DNA from: DASZBX01 sp035943635
GTDB taxonomy: Bacteria; Actinomycetota; Actinomycetes; Streptomycetales; Catenulisporaceae
Direction of reading: 5' to 3'
Assembly (NCBI GenBank): GCA_035943635.1
Contig: DASZBX010000109.1
Coordinates: 62,001 to 126,000, forward strand
Length of the DNA: 64,000 bases
The notes under the pieces are model-generated. The model saw nothing but the letters and a program-made list of their open reading frames with translations. It searched no databases and had not been told where the DNA came from. Positions 1-8,387 of this stretch are shown here, piece after piece. The position numbers were made by a program, and so were the translations under genes. Numbering within the stretch: position 1 is the first letter of the stretch; each line of letters starts with the position of its first letter.

Positions 1-195
1 CGCGGCGTCGAGCCAACGGGACTCGTCGTCCTGGCCGCGTACCAGGCTCCACTGCCCGAGCCCGGCCCGAATCCACCAGTTGGGCACCAGGACATGCCGG
101 GGAATCGACCGCACCGGACCACGCCACCGCGACCGCGCATCCGTAATCCGGCCCGCCAGCTCCTCCGCCTTGGCGACCCACGGGTCCGGGGTCAT
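1..195 (-). CDS. Protein-L-isoaspartate methyltransferase-like protein (N-terminal part only)
   Basis: Only the first 65 codons are in the window; the rest lies beyond position 1. The start overlaps the stop of the radical SAM gene as ATGA, so the two are translationally coupled. The visible part has a run of charged and hydrophobic residues followed by an S-I-P-R-H-V-L-V-P segment near residue 35. That matches the N-terminal signature of the PCMT family, where an A-V-P-R-H-x-F-V-P block precedes the SAM-binding domain. PCMT enzymes methylate isoaspartyl or aspartyl side chains. Homologues in RiPP clusters convert Asp to aspartimide in a peptide. Pairing with a SPASM protein makes a peptide-modifying role plausible, but this is inference, since the catalytic domain is not visible. 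Confidence 0.6.
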   Translation of the reverse strand, partial: MTPDPWVAKAEELAGRITDARSRWRGPVRSIPRHVLVPNWWIRAGLGQWSLVRGQDDESRWLDAA

Positions 196-1076
196 TGATT
201 GCAGTCCGGGTTGCAGTAGTCCGGCCCGCACGTCGACGTGTTAGCCGGGTCGCAGTCGCCCGAGTCCTCCGGGGAACAGCTTCGGGTGAGTTTCGCTGGA
301 ACCACGGACACCGCTTCCCTCCACGCAACGCTCGTCAGCAACTCGGCGAGCGGCGTCGCGAGCACGCTGCCGACTGGCAGGATACGGCCGAGGACGCAGG
401 GGGCGAGAGTACCGTCCGGCAGGATCGCGGCCCGACCCTTCCCGCAGCCGCCGCAGAGCTCACCGACACCGGTCTCCAGTCCGAGCTGCTGCCTGGCCCG
501 GCCGATTCCCCGCGCACGGTCAGTATTGATCTGCGCCCTCGGAACTCCCATCGCCCTGAGATCGACATATGCCTCAGCGGCTCGCTGGTCACCGCTCAAG
601 ACCACGATACCGATACGCAGCGTGATTCCTTCCGATAGCGCCCTGACGATATTCGCGCGCGTCTTCATGAAAGAGCCCCTACGGCCGGTGATCGCGTCAT
701 GCTGGTCCGCCTCATCCGAGTAGTACGACGTCGCGAGATGCACCCGCGGCTGACGGAACAGGTCCCACAACGCATCGGATACCTTGTAAAGGTTCGAATA
801 GACTTCGACGTCCTGGACGTGCTTGAGCGCGTGCTCGATCAGCAAAGGCAGATCGGCGCGCAGAGTGGGTTCCCCGCCGATGAACTGAATGGTGCGAAAA
901 CCCACCTCCGCGGCCTGCTCGATCAAGGTGAGCCAGTCGCCGGTGGTCAAATCCCCATGGCCCACCAGCGGCGAGCTTTCGGTCAGGCAGTGACGGCACT
1001 GGAGCTGGCACCTGCCGGTGATCTCCAATTCAACCTTCGCCCAAGTCGTCGCCTGCGGGTCAACTAAGGTCGTCAT
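192..1076 (-). CDS. Radical SAM/SPASM domain protein
   Basis: A 294-residue radical SAM enzyme. The CxxxCxxC cluster motif is C23, C27 and C30 (R-C-Q-L-Q-C-R-H-C), followed by F-I-G-G-E-P-T for SAM binding. A SPASM-like region near residue 205 has C-G-G-C-G-K-G-R and D-G-T-L-A-P-C. The tail is unusually Cys-rich, with six Cys in the last 30 residues, and could hold auxiliary Fe-S clusters. I chose the ATG at 1076 because a GAGG sits nine bases upstream; the ATG at 1085 has the GAGG abutting it, and a TTG at 1109 is less likely. SPASM enzymes usually modify ribosomal peptides or a protein partner. The coupled methyltransferase and the divergent XRE/DUF397 pair make a small modification locus. 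No precursor peptide was found in the window. Confidence 0.85.
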   Translation of the reverse strand: MTTLVDPQATTWAKVELEITGRCQLQCRHCLTESSPLVGHGDLTTGDWLTLIEQAAEVGFRTIQFIGGEPTLRADLPLLIEHALKHVQDVEVYSNLYKVSDALWDLFRQPRVHLATSYYSDEADQHDAITGRRGSFMKTRANIVRALSEGITLRIGIVVLSGDQRAAEAYVDLRAMGVPRAQINTDRARGIGRARQQLGLETGVGELCGGCGKGRAAILPDGTLAPCVLGRILPVGSVLATPLAELLTSVAWREAVSVVPAKLTRSCSPEDSGDCDPANTSTCGPDYCNPDCNQ

Positions 1077-1142
1077 CTGTTTCATCCTCGCGCTCGAAGG
1101 TGTAACCAACAGCCGTACTCCCTTGCCAGGGGGCTATCACCA

Positions 1143-1205
1143 CTATGCGTTCACACAGTCACGCATAGCGATACGATCCGTCCTACAACACAGTTTGTAG
1201 GACGG
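1143..1205. promoter_or_regulatory. Twin palindromes and promoter between radical SAM gene and XRE gene
   Basis: Two perfect inverted repeats sit side by side. The first is CTATGCGT / ACGCATAG (1143-1150 and 1161-1168). The second is CCGTCCTACAA / TTGTAGGACGG (1178-1188 and 1195-1205). Their spacers share the core CACAGT. A plausible sigma-70 promoter for the XRE gene is TTCACA (1150-1155), 16 bases, then TACGAT (1172-1177). The promoter is thus framed by the palindromes, and the second would cover the transcription start. They are good candidate operators for the XRE protein encoded 13 bases downstream. The binding itself is inferred. Confidence 0.6.
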
Positions 1206-1217
1206 GAGCCAGGTCAG

Positions 1218-2024
1218 ATGGGACAGCCGAGGGACCCGGATCCAGCCCTGACCGTTGCTCACCATTTCGGTGCGGAACTGCGCAGACACCGTCTCGCCAA
1301 GGGGCTGAAGCAAGACCAACTGGGCGAGCTGATCGGCTATTCCGGCGTGCTGGTAGGCCTGATCGAGAACGCTCGCCGGTCCCCTTCCAGGAGGTTCGCC
1401 GAACTCTGCGACGAGGTGCTGGGTACGGACGGCCAACTGACCAGGCTCTGGCCCCTCGTGGGGAGCCTGCCGAGCTGGTTCCAGAAATTCGCGGAACTCG
1501 AGTCGAGCGCCTCAGGCATTCAGACCTTCGAAACTCAGCTGATTCCAGGCCTCTTCCAAACCGAAGCGTATATGCGCGCCCTGTTCCAACCGGTGTGGAC
1601 CGACACCACGGAGCTGGATATCGCCGGTCGCCTGGAACGGCAGAAGATCTTCATGCGCGCCGAACCGCCGCGGGTGTGGGCGATCATAGATGAGTCTGCA
1701 CTGCACCGGCCCTACGGCGGGCCCGAGGTGATGAAAGGGCAGCTGAAACGTCTGACTGAGATCGCCGGACCGCGCACCGTCGTGCAGATTCTGCCGTTCG
1801 AAGCAAGTGCGCTGACAAGCATGGACAGCCCGATGACGATTCTCTCTCATACCGAAGGCCCAGACGTGATCTACTTTGAGGGGCTAGGGATCGGGCAATT
1901 GATCAGCCACACTGCAGAGGTGGCCCAAGTTCAGCACTGGTACAACGTGGCCAGGGCCGTGGCTCTGCCGCCGGCTGCATCGCTGGAGCTCATCACCAGA
2001 AAGATGGAGGAGTTGGAATCATGA
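1218..2024 (+). CDS. XRE family transcriptional regulator with DUF5753 domain
   Basis: A 268-residue protein. An XRE-type helix-turn-helix occupies about residues 15-70 (L-R-R-H-R-L-A-K-G-L-K-Q-D-Q-L-G). It is followed by the actinobacterial DUF5753 ligand or effector domain to the C-terminus, with the typical F-E-T-Q-L-I-P-G-L-F-Q-T-E-A-Y segment near residue 100. This is the architecture of the many actinomycete regulators paired with a DUF397 protein. The GGGAG at 1203 serves as ribosome binding site. The stop overlaps the start of the DUF397 gene as ATGA. It probably controls the divergent radical SAM/methyltransferase genes and itself through the palindromes just upstream; that link is inferred from position. 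Confidence 0.92.
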   Translation: MGQPRDPDPALTVAHHFGAELRRHRLAKGLKQDQLGELIGYSGVLVGLIENARRSPSRRFAELCDEVLGTDGQLTRLWPLVGSLPSWFQKFAELESSASGIQTFETQLIPGLFQTEAYMRALFQPVWTDTTELDIAGRLERQKIFMRAEPPRVWAIIDESALHRPYGGPEVMKGQLKRLTEIAGPRTVVQILPFEASALTSMDSPMTILSHTEGPDVIYFEGLGIGQLISHTAEVAQVQHWYNVARAVALPPAASLELITRKMEELES

Positions 2025-2230
2025 CGCAAAACCCGGATTCTTCCGGCCTGCTGTGGCGCAAGTCGACCAAGAGCGGCAACAACGGCGGCCAGTGCGTAGA
2101 AACTGCGAATCTTCCGGACGGCGGCCGGGCCGTGCGTGACAGCAAGAACCCGGACGGGCCGACGCTCGTCTTCACCGCGGCTGAATGGCACGCGTTCATC
2201 GACGGGGTGCAGGCCGGCGAAGACTTGTAG
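2021..2230 (+). CDS. DUF397 domain protein
   Basis: A 69-residue small acidic protein of the DUF397 family. It has the hallmark W-R-K-S-T-K-S-G block at residues 12-19, C-V-E near residue 27, V-R-D-S-K-N-P-D-G-P near residue 39, and the conserved F-T-A-A-E-W-H-A-F end. DUF397 genes are almost always found directly after an XRE/DUF5753 gene, as here with a 4-bp overlap, and act as its antagonist or cofactor in the few cases studied. The pair resembles a toxin-antitoxin-derived regulatory module. No other gene is in this short operon. Confidence 0.92.
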   Translation: MTQNPDSSGLLWRKSTKSGNNGGQCVETANLPDGGRAVRDSKNPDGPTLVFTAAEWHAFIDGVQAGEDL

Positions 2231-2351
2231 GCCTCCGAAAAGCCTGGCGGGCCTTGGTCCCGCCTGCGGAAGCAGTCCGGGTCCATGCCGTCGGTTGTCA
2301 TCGCGGGCTCACGGATGCCGGGGATACCAAAGGTCGCAGAGATCGAAGACG

Positions 2352-3542
2352 TCACAGATGGATGGTGCGCGGTTCGGCGAATACGCGGGCGCGCAGGGCG
2401 CTCAGGTGCGGGGCCGGGTCCAGGCCGTTGTTCGCCTTCCAGTTGGCCACGGCCACGTGCCGCAGGATCCGGTACGGCTCAATCAGGGCTTTGATGCGCT
2501 CGCGGGTGGAGCGGGACGGGCGGTAGCCGGTCAGCACGGCCTCCAGCTGCCCGGGGTGCAGCAGGGTGAGCACGGCCAGGTCGGTGACGGGATCGCCCAG
2601 GTGCACGTCGCCGAAGTCGACCACGCCCGCGATCCGCCGGTCCGGGCCGACCAGGAAGTGGTCCGCCTGGGCGTCTCCGTGGACCAGGCAGGGCTTGGCC
2701 TCGGGCATGTTGCGCCAGACCGGGTCGAGCAGGCCCCGGACCGCGCGGCGTTGGGCCGCGGACAGCAGGCCGTTCTCGCGCGAACGGGTCATCTCCGACT
2801 CGGTCCAGACCGCCATCCGCTCGCCCTGGGACGGCTCGGGGCGACCAGGCGGTCCGGCTTGGCCGGGCTCACCGGGCCGACCGGACTGGATGGACCGACC
2901 GGACTGGTCGGACCGACCGGACTGGTCGGACCGACCGGACCGACCGGACTCGACGGCCCGTTCCGGTTGGTCGGATTGCGCCGAGTGGCCTAACGACTCG
3001 GAACGCTCGCTCCACTCCGGCCGCTCACTCCGCTCACCCCAGTCGGACCGCTCACCCCATTCGGGCCGCTCGATCCGCCCGGCCTGCTCCGTCGACGCAG
3101 CAGCGGCCTCCGTCCCGGCTGCCGCCTCAACCCCGTCTCCCCCACCATCCTGCGCCCCACCGAACCGGTCCCCCGGCGGCAGCGAGTGGATCCGGCGCAG
3201 CGTGAACCCGGCCTCGCGCCAGATCGCCGAGGACAGGAACGCATTCAACTGCGTACCGACAACCTTCGACATCACCAGCACCGCGGGCGTCCCACCGATG
3301 TAATCAAGCAGGTCAGGCACCGGCACGCTGTGCTTGCGGGCGATCCGCAGCCCGGCCGCCTCGGCGTCGGTGCGGGACCAGGTGGCGTCGACCTTCACCA
3401 CGGCCGCGCGGCCGTCCACGGTCGCGTCGAAGACCGACCGCCCGGACAGGTTCACCCGCGGCCGGCCGACCTCCTCCACCACTCGGCCGTGGCCTTCGAG
3501 GATGGAGATGCCCGCATGCACAGAAGCATCCACATCCACCAT
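2352..3542 (-). CDS. Aminoglycoside phosphotransferase-like kinase with low-complexity insert
   Basis: A 396-residue protein of the APH/choline kinase-like fold. The N-lobe lysine lies in A-A-V-V-K-V (about K50). The catalytic loop is V-H-G-D-A-Q-A-D-H near residue 287, where the usual Asn at the loop end is His. The metal-binding segment is V-V-D-F-G-D near 307. About residues 128-241, between the N-lobe and the helical C-lobe, form an insert of about 115 residues rich in Ser, Arg, Gly, Glu and Gln that ordinary APH proteins lack; part of it is encoded by a tandem DNA repeat. I chose the ATG at 3542 because homology starts there; an in-frame ATG at 3653 would overlap the neighbouring remnant. 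Neither has a clear ribosome site. The substrate is unknown. Resistance should not be assumed. Confidence 0.8.
   Translation of the reverse strand: MVDVDASVHAGISILEGHGRVVEEVGRPRVNLSGRSVFDATVDGRAAVVKVDATWSRTDAEAAGLRIARKHSVPVPDLLDYIGGTPAVLVMSKVVGTQLNAFLSSAIWREAGFTLRRIHSLPPGDRFGGAQDGGGDGVEAAAGTEAAAASTEQAGRIERPEWGERSDWGERSERPEWSERSESLGHSAQSDQPERAVESGRSGRSDQSGRSDQSGRSIQSGRPGEPGQAGPPGRPEPSQGERMAVWTESEMTRSRENGLLSAAQRRAVRGLLDPVWRNMPEAKPCLVHGDAQADHFLVGPDRRIAGVVDFGDVHLGDPVTDLAVLTLLHPGQLEAVLTGYRPSRSTRERIKALIEPYRILRHVAVANWKANNGLDPAPHLSALRARVFAEPRTIHL
2870..2960. repeat. Degenerate 18-bp tandem repeat inside the APH-like gene
   Basis: The unit GGTCGGACCGACCGGACT, with variants, is repeated about four to five times. 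On the coding (minus) strand it encodes repeats of S-G-R-S-D-Q. The DNA is also rich in short self-complementary GGTCGG/CCGACC blocks. It lies in the disordered insert, so length changes in multiples of 18 would keep the frame. Confidence 0.75.
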
Positions 3543-3627
3543 CGTGCCAGCGCAACCGAGCCATGTGCACCTTGGTTCGCTGCAAGTTCGCCCACAAGAG
3601 GCCGCCTGGGCCAGCAGCGAGCGGGCG

Positions 3628-4080
3628 TCAGGGGAGCTTGCCGAGGGAGGCATCGGACCTCACCGGGGTGTCGGAGGGAAGGGACCTGAGGATCGCACAA
3701 TACTCCCTGGTTCGGGCGGTCTCGGCCGCCCCGGACCGTTCGTACCCGGCCAGGGCCTGTTCCGCCGCGGCCAGGGCGGCCGGGCGGTCGCCGGCCCGCT
3801 GCGCGCAGCGGGCCGTGCCCACGAGCGCGTGGGCCCCGTCGATCGGGCTGCGCACCTCGCGGGCCAGGTGGAGGGCCTGGTCGTAATACGCCCGGGCCTC
3901 GGCCAGGCCGACGGTGTCCAGGGCGAGCGCGCCGAGGGCGGCCAGTGCCTCCGCCTGGGCCTGGCGGTCGCCCACTTGGCGGAACGCGGCCTGGGCGTAC
4001 TGCGCGGTGGCGAACGTGACGCGGCCGAGCATGTCCAGGGAGTTCGCCTCGGCCAGGCGCAGGCCGAGCTCGCGGTAGAT
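3628..4080 (-). pseudogene. Remnant of a TPR-containing regulator (C-terminal fragment)
   Basis: About 150 codons keep clear tetratricopeptide character. I-Y-R-E-L-G-L-R-L-A-E-A-N-S-L is followed by three further A/G/L-rich helix-pair repeats such as G-D-R-Q-A-Q-A-E-A-L. This is the C-terminal pattern of large actinomycete AfsR/SARP-type or NB-ARC-TPR regulators, usually over 800 residues. Upstream of about 4080 the open frame continues to 4332 but reads as low-complexity Pro/Arg sequence without homology or good third-position bias. No promoter or ribosome site is visible. I read it as the 3' end of a lost gene; a short expressed TPR protein cannot be excluded. Confidence 0.55.
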
Positions 4081-4410
4081 CTTCGGCCGAATCGGGACGC
4101 ACGGACGCGGCATGGACCGATCCAGGGGGTGACCTGCGGCGACGGCCAGGCGGGGGCGGCGCGCGCAGGGCGGCGGCGGATCGGTGCGGACCGCTTCGTG
4201 AGAGTAGCGCCGAGGACTTATCCGAGCAATAGCGGAACTCAAAGTCGGCAAAATTATGCCCGCTGCTTGCAAAAAATGTTTTAGCAGTACTCCGCGCCGC
4301 GGGCGGGACTGGCCGACTGAGGATCTCGACATATCTTCAGATCATCGCCGGGCGGCGCGAGTACGATGAAAAATCGCAAGGTGTGATGGTATCCGCGTTG
4401 GGGGCACCCG

Positions 4411-5298
4411 ATGGGCAAGCCAGACTTCTCGTATGACCGGTCCAGGTCGAAGCAACGCTATCGGTCGACAGCACCCGGACCGCGCTCTCGGCCGCGCTCC
4501 CAGTCCTGGTCACCACTGCAGGCGCAGTCGCAGGCGGAGTCGAAGTGGCTGGTGCAGCCGCAACCGCACGCCGAGTCGAAGCTGAGGCCGAAGTCGAAGA
4601 AGCCGTCGACGCCGCCTCGGCGCCCCACCAAGGGCAGCGTGCTGTGGGCGCTGGTTCCGTTGCTGTCCGCGGGTATCTTCTCCTGCGTCCCGTTCTTCGC
4701 CCGTGCCGTGATGACCAAGCGGCGGGCGGACCGGTGCGTGGCCGCCGTCTATCTGGGCGCCACGGTGTTGATGGGCGTCAGCGTGGCGATCGGCGGCCCC
4801 ACGCGGTCGACGGACTCGGTGGTGAACGCGTTCTCCGCCATCGGCGGCCTCCTGGCGATCCTGCTGGCGGGCGTCGGGTCCGTGCACGCCTGGCTCACCT
4901 ACCGCGCCCCGACCGCGGCACCGGCCTGGGCGGCCGCCGCCGCGCCCACGGCCGACCCGAGCGCCCATGCGCTGGCCGCCGCCCGGAACGCCGCGAAGCA
5001 CCGGGAAGAGGCGCGCAAGATCCTGCAGACCGACCCGGTCCTGGCCCGCGACCTGCGGATCGGCCGCCCCGACCTCGCCCGCGAATACGACGACGGCGGC
5101 CTGGTCGACGTCAACCACGCCCCGGCCGACACGATCGCCCGCGCCCTGAGCTGGTCGCTCGACGACGCGAAGAAGATCGTGGCGGCGCGCACCCAGACCG
5201 GCGGCTTCTCCAGCGCCGCCGAGCTCTCGGCGTACTCGACACTCGACCCGTACAAGATCGACGCCGTCGCGGACCTGATGGTGTTCTGCCGCGGGTGA
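4411..5298 (+). CDS. Membrane protein with C-terminal helix-hairpin-helix domain
   Basis: A 295-residue protein in three parts. Residues 1-72 are basic, Ser/Gln/Pro-rich and probably disordered in the cytoplasm. About residues 74-165 hold three hydrophobic segments (S-V-L-W-A-L-V-P-L-L, V-A-A-V-Y-L-G-A-T-V-L, A-I-G-G-L-L-A-I-L-L). Residues 225-293 form a helix-hairpin-helix module of the ComEA type (V-D-V-N-H-A-P-A-D-T-I-A, then G-G-F-S-S-A-A-E-L). An HHH module usually contacts the DNA backbone non-specifically or mediates protein contacts; after three membrane spans its side of the membrane is uncertain. There is no competence gene nearby. Function unknown. Confidence 0.75.
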   Translation: MGKPDFSYDRSRSKQRYRSTAPGPRSRPRSQSWSPLQAQSQAESKWLVQPQPHAESKLRPKSKKPSTPPRRPTKGSVLWALVPLLSAGIFSCVPFFARAVMTKRRADRCVAAVYLGATVLMGVSVAIGGPTRSTDSVVNAFSAIGGLLAILLAGVGSVHAWLTYRAPTAAPAWAAAAAPTADPSAHALAAARNAAKHREEARKILQTDPVLARDLRIGRPDLAREYDDGGLVDVNHAPADTIARALSWSLDDAKKIVAARTQTGGFSSAAELSAYSTLDPYKIDAVADLMVFCRG

Positions 5299-5320
5299 TC
5301 CCGCGGCAGAAGCACCCGGT

Positions 5321-6304
5321 CTACCAGCGGTCGTGCACCTGGGCCCGGATCCGGCGGTCGTACAGGTCCCGGACGGCTGCCAGGGTCTCGTCGTTGAGAG
5401 CCGGGATCTCGCTCGCCCGGGCGTTGTCGCGGGCCTGCTCCGCGGAGCGGGCGCCGGGGATCACGGTGGTCACGCCCGGCTGCTGGATGATCCAGCGCAG
5501 AGCGGTCTGCGCGGGGGTGGCGCCCGGGCCGGCCAGCGCGGCGAACTCGGCCGCGGCCTCGACCCCGGCTCGGTAGTCGACCCCGGAGAAGGTCTCACCC
5601 TGGTCGAAGGCCTCGCCGTGCCGGTTGTAGGCGCGGTGGTCGTTCGCGGCGAAGGCGGTGTCCGGGCGGTAGCGGCCGGACAGCAGACCGGAGGCGAGCG
5701 GGACGCGGGCGATGATGCCCACGCCGGCCTCGGCCGCGGCGGGCAGGACCTGGTCCAGCGGCTTGAGCCGGAAGGCGTTGAAGATGATCTGGATGCTCGC
5801 GGTGCCGGGGCGGGCGATCGCCTTGAGCGCCTGCTCGCAGGTCTCCACGCTGACCCCGTACGCGGCGACGGCCCCGGACTCGACCAGGGCGTCCAGGGCG
5901 TCGAAGACCTCGTCCGAGTCGATCACGGCGGTCGGCGGGCAGTGCAGCTGGACCAGGTCCAGGGTGTCCACGCCCAGGTTGGCCCGGGAACGGTCGGTCC
6001 AGGCGCGGAAGTTGGCCGCGGTGTAGTTCTCCGGCAGCTGGTCCACCCGGCGGCCCATCTTGGTCGCCACGAACACCTCCGTGCCGGGATTGTCCCTGGT
6101 CCAGCGGCCGATCAGGGACTCGCTGCGGCCGTCGCCGTACACGTCGGCGGTGTCGAAGAAGGTCACCCCCTCCTCGGCGGCGGCGTCGAGCACCGCCAGC
6201 GCGTCCTTCTCCTGCACCTCGCCCCAGTCGGCGCCGAGCTGCCAGGTGCCCAAACCCACCACGGACGCGTCGCGGCCGAGCCGGCCCATGATTCTCTTCT
6301 CCAT
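5321..6304 (-). CDS. Aldo/keto reductase
   Basis: A 327-residue NADPH-dependent oxidoreductase of the aldo/keto reductase superfamily, length typical. The catalytic tetrad is visible as D51 (F-F-D-T-A-D-V-Y), Y56, K82 (A-T-K-M-G) and H121 (Q-L-H-C-P-P). The NADPH-binding end is I-P-G-A-R-S-A-E-Q-A-R-D-N near residue 285. It belongs to the general YajO/AKR-like stress and carbonyl reductase group, and the natural substrate cannot be read from sequence. The ATG at 6304 lies 38 bases from the divergent M20 peptidase gene, so both promoters overlap in that short spacer. Confidence 0.92.
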   Translation of the reverse strand: MEKRIMGRLGRDASVVGLGTWQLGADWGEVQEKDALAVLDAAAEEGVTFFDTADVYGDGRSESLIGRWTRDNPGTEVFVATKMGRRVDQLPENYTAANFRAWTDRSRANLGVDTLDLVQLHCPPTAVIDSDEVFDALDALVESGAVAAYGVSVETCEQALKAIARPGTASIQIIFNAFRLKPLDQVLPAAAEAGVGIIARVPLASGLLSGRYRPDTAFAANDHRAYNRHGEAFDQGETFSGVDYRAGVEAAAEFAALAGPGATPAQTALRWIIQQPGVTTVIPGARSAEQARDNARASEIPALNDETLAAVRDLYDRRIRAQVHDRW

Positions 6305-6342
6305 GGCTGCATTCTCCCACCGGCAGAGGGCAGGATGACCTC

Positions 6343-7515
6343 ATGGACACGGGAATCGATCACGAGGTCGGGCTACAGCTCGAACCCTTCCTGGCCACGG
6401 CGGCCGAGCTGCTGGCGATGCCGTCGACGGACGACCGGCCGGACCAGTTGCGCCGCGCGGTGGATTTCGTCATCGCCTTGGTCGGGCCGGGGTTCGTGGT
6501 CGAGCGGTTCGAGTCGAACGGCAAGCCGAGCGCGCTGCTGTACCCGGAACGCCACCGGGACCACGCCCCAGACGGGGCGATGGCAACCCGGCCGAGGTTC
6601 CCGGTGATCCTGAACGGGCACCTGGACGTGGTGCCCGCCGAACCCGACCAGTTCCGGCCGCGCCGGGAGGGCGGGCGGCTGTACGCGCGCGGGGCGCAGG
6701 ACATGAAGGTGTCAGCGCTCTTAGAGGCCCTGGTGTTCCGGGACGTCGCCGCGCGCCTGCCGTATCCGGTCGCGTTGCAACTGGTCGCGGACGAGGAGAC
6801 CGGCGGCCGGGACGGCACGCTCTACCAGCTGCAACAAGGCGTGTCCGGCGACTTCGTGGTGATCGGGGAGAACAGCCGGCTGGACATCGTGACCGGCACG
6901 AAGGGGCTCGCGCAGGCCCGGCTGCTGGCCACCGGACGCGACGACCACGGCGCGTACCCGTGGCTCGGCGACAATGCCCTGATGAAGATCGTGAACACCG
7001 CGGCCCGGCTGATGGCCGCCTACCCGACCCCGACCCAGGAGATCCGGCGCACGACGGTGAACCTGGCCCGGGTGCACACGCCGAACCAGGCGGTGAACCG
7101 GATTCCCGGACGGGCCGAGGCCTGGCTGGACATCCGCTTCCCGGCCGGGGACGAGGATTTCAGCGGCCGGACATACGCCGAGATCGCCCGGCACCTGTCA
7201 AGCTTCTGCGACCCGGGGATCGAGGTGGTCGTGGACGACTACAGCCCGCCGCAGTACGTGGACCAGGACCGGCCCGAGGTGCTCGCGCTGCGCAAAGCCG
7301 CGCAGAACCAGGGTTTCCGCGGCGACTACCTGTACAAACACGGGTCCAGCGACGGTGGGTTCTACTCCGAGCTCGGCATCGCGGCGGTCGCCTTCGGCGT
7401 CGGCGGAGCGGGACAGCACGGCCCGGACGAGTATCTGGACATTGACACGGTCGTGCCGTACTACCTGGCGCTCCAGGAGTTTCTGGAACAACTCGTCCTG
7501 AGCGCGGACGGATAA
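6343..7515 (+). CDS. M20 family metallopeptidase / deacylase
   Basis: A 390-residue zinc hydrolase of the ArgE/DapE/M20 family. The metal ligands and catalytic residues are in order: H93 and D95 in G-H-L-D-V-V-P, bridging D120 in R-G-A-Q-D-M-K, catalytic Glu in D-E-E-T-G-G (151-152), and the C-terminal ligand His in Q-H-G-P-D-E-Y near residue 359. The insert domain used for dimerisation is present. Members remove an acyl or amino-acid group from acylated amino acids, dipeptides or diaminopimelate precursors. No arg or dap genes are nearby, so a peptidase or aminoacylase role is more likely than biosynthesis. It diverges from the aldo/keto reductase gene. Confidence 0.9.
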   Translation: MDTGIDHEVGLQLEPFLATAAELLAMPSTDDRPDQLRRAVDFVIALVGPGFVVERFESNGKPSALLYPERHRDHAPDGAMATRPRFPVILNGHLDVVPAEPDQFRPRREGGRLYARGAQDMKVSALLEALVFRDVAARLPYPVALQLVADEETGGRDGTLYQLQQGVSGDFVVIGENSRLDIVTGTKGLAQARLLATGRDDHGAYPWLGDNALMKIVNTAARLMAAYPTPTQEIRRTTVNLARVHTPNQAVNRIPGRAEAWLDIRFPAGDEDFSGRTYAEIARHLSSFCDPGIEVVVDDYSPPQYVDQDRPEVLALRKAAQNQGFRGDYLYKHGSSDGGFYSELGIAAVAFGVGGAGQHGPDEYLDIDTVVPYYLALQEFLEQLVLSADG

Positions 7516-7549
7516 CGCGTTCGAAACAAATCGGGAGCACAATCCTGGA

Positions 7550-8365
7550 ATGAGCCTGCGACAAGTACGGATCGGATGCGAGTTCGTCCACGTCGCCGCC
7601 GTCGACACCCCGGCCGTCTTCCAGGTGGAACCCCTGGACGCGGCCCCGGTGAAGATCGAGCGGTCGCAGTGGGACACCCAGCCCGGGTTCGCCGTCCGCC
7701 ACTACACCGACCTCTACGGCAACTCCTGCGTCCGGGCGATCCTGCCCGCCGGGCGCTCCACCATCCGGTTCGACGCACTGGCCCTGGTCCCGGACGACAC
7801 CGAGGAGGCCGACGAGGACGCGCCGGAGCTGGCCCCGGACGAGCTGCCGGACGACGTCCTGATGTTCACCCTGCCCAGCCGCTACTGCCTGCCGGACATG
7901 CTCGGCACCGAGGCCTGGACCCGGTTCGGCTCCATGCCCGGCGGATACCGGCGCGTGCAGGCGATCTGCGACCACGTCAACGACCACCTGACCTTCCAGT
8001 ACGGCAGCAGCGGCGCGCAGTCGACCGCCGTGGACGTGTACAACTCCGGTTTCGGCGTCTGCCGCGACTTCACCCACCTGGCGATCTCGTTCTGCCGCGC
8101 GCTGAACATCCCGGCCCGGTACGTGTTCGGCTACCTGCCGGACATGGACGTGGCGATCGATCCGGCGCCGATGGACTTCGCCGCCTGGATGGAGGTCTGG
8201 CTCGGGGACCGGTGGTGGACCTTCGACCCGCGCAACAACCGGCGGCGCAAGGGCCGGATCCTGATCGGCCACGGCCGGGACGCCTCCGACGTGGCGATGG
8301 TCACGACCTTCGGCGCGCCGCTGCTGGAGTCGATGACGGTGATCGCGCAGGAGGAAACGGGCTGA
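7550..8365 (+). CDS. Transglutaminase-like protein, non-canonical catalytic triad
   Basis: A 271-residue protein of the bacterial transglutaminase-like (cysteine protease fold) family with an N-terminal beta-rich domain. The nucleophile Cys is C171 (F-G-V-C-R-D-F-T-H-L) and the triad Asp is D226 (W-T-F-D-P-R-N-N). The position that normally holds the triad His (H-A-W-x-E) reads M-D-F-A-A-W-M-E-V at residues 208-216, so the His is Ala. Related proteins with Ser there are known to me. Activity may differ from the two other family members in this cluster, or use another base. It converges with the second transglutaminase gene across a strong hairpin. Confidence 0.88.
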   Translation: MSLRQVRIGCEFVHVAAVDTPAVFQVEPLDAAPVKIERSQWDTQPGFAVRHYTDLYGNSCVRAILPAGRSTIRFDALALVPDDTEEADEDAPELAPDELPDDVLMFTLPSRYCLPDMLGTEAWTRFGSMPGGYRRVQAICDHVNDHLTFQYGSSGAQSTAVDVYNSGFGVCRDFTHLAISFCRALNIPARYVFGYLPDMDVAIDPAPMDFAAWMEVWLGDRWWTFDPRNNRRRKGRILIGHGRDASDVAMVTTFGAPLLESMTVIAQEETG

Positions 8366-8387
8366 CCGGCCGGAGGGGCTGAGAAGA

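Noticed and set aside
2870..2960. CRISPR-like array of repeats
   Set aside because: Units are contiguous 18-mers with no unique spacers and lie inside a coding frame; no cas genes are present.
3543..3653. 37-residue N-terminal extension of the APH-like protein
   Set aside because: Cys/Arg-rich, without homology, and overlapping the TPR remnant; no ribosome site.
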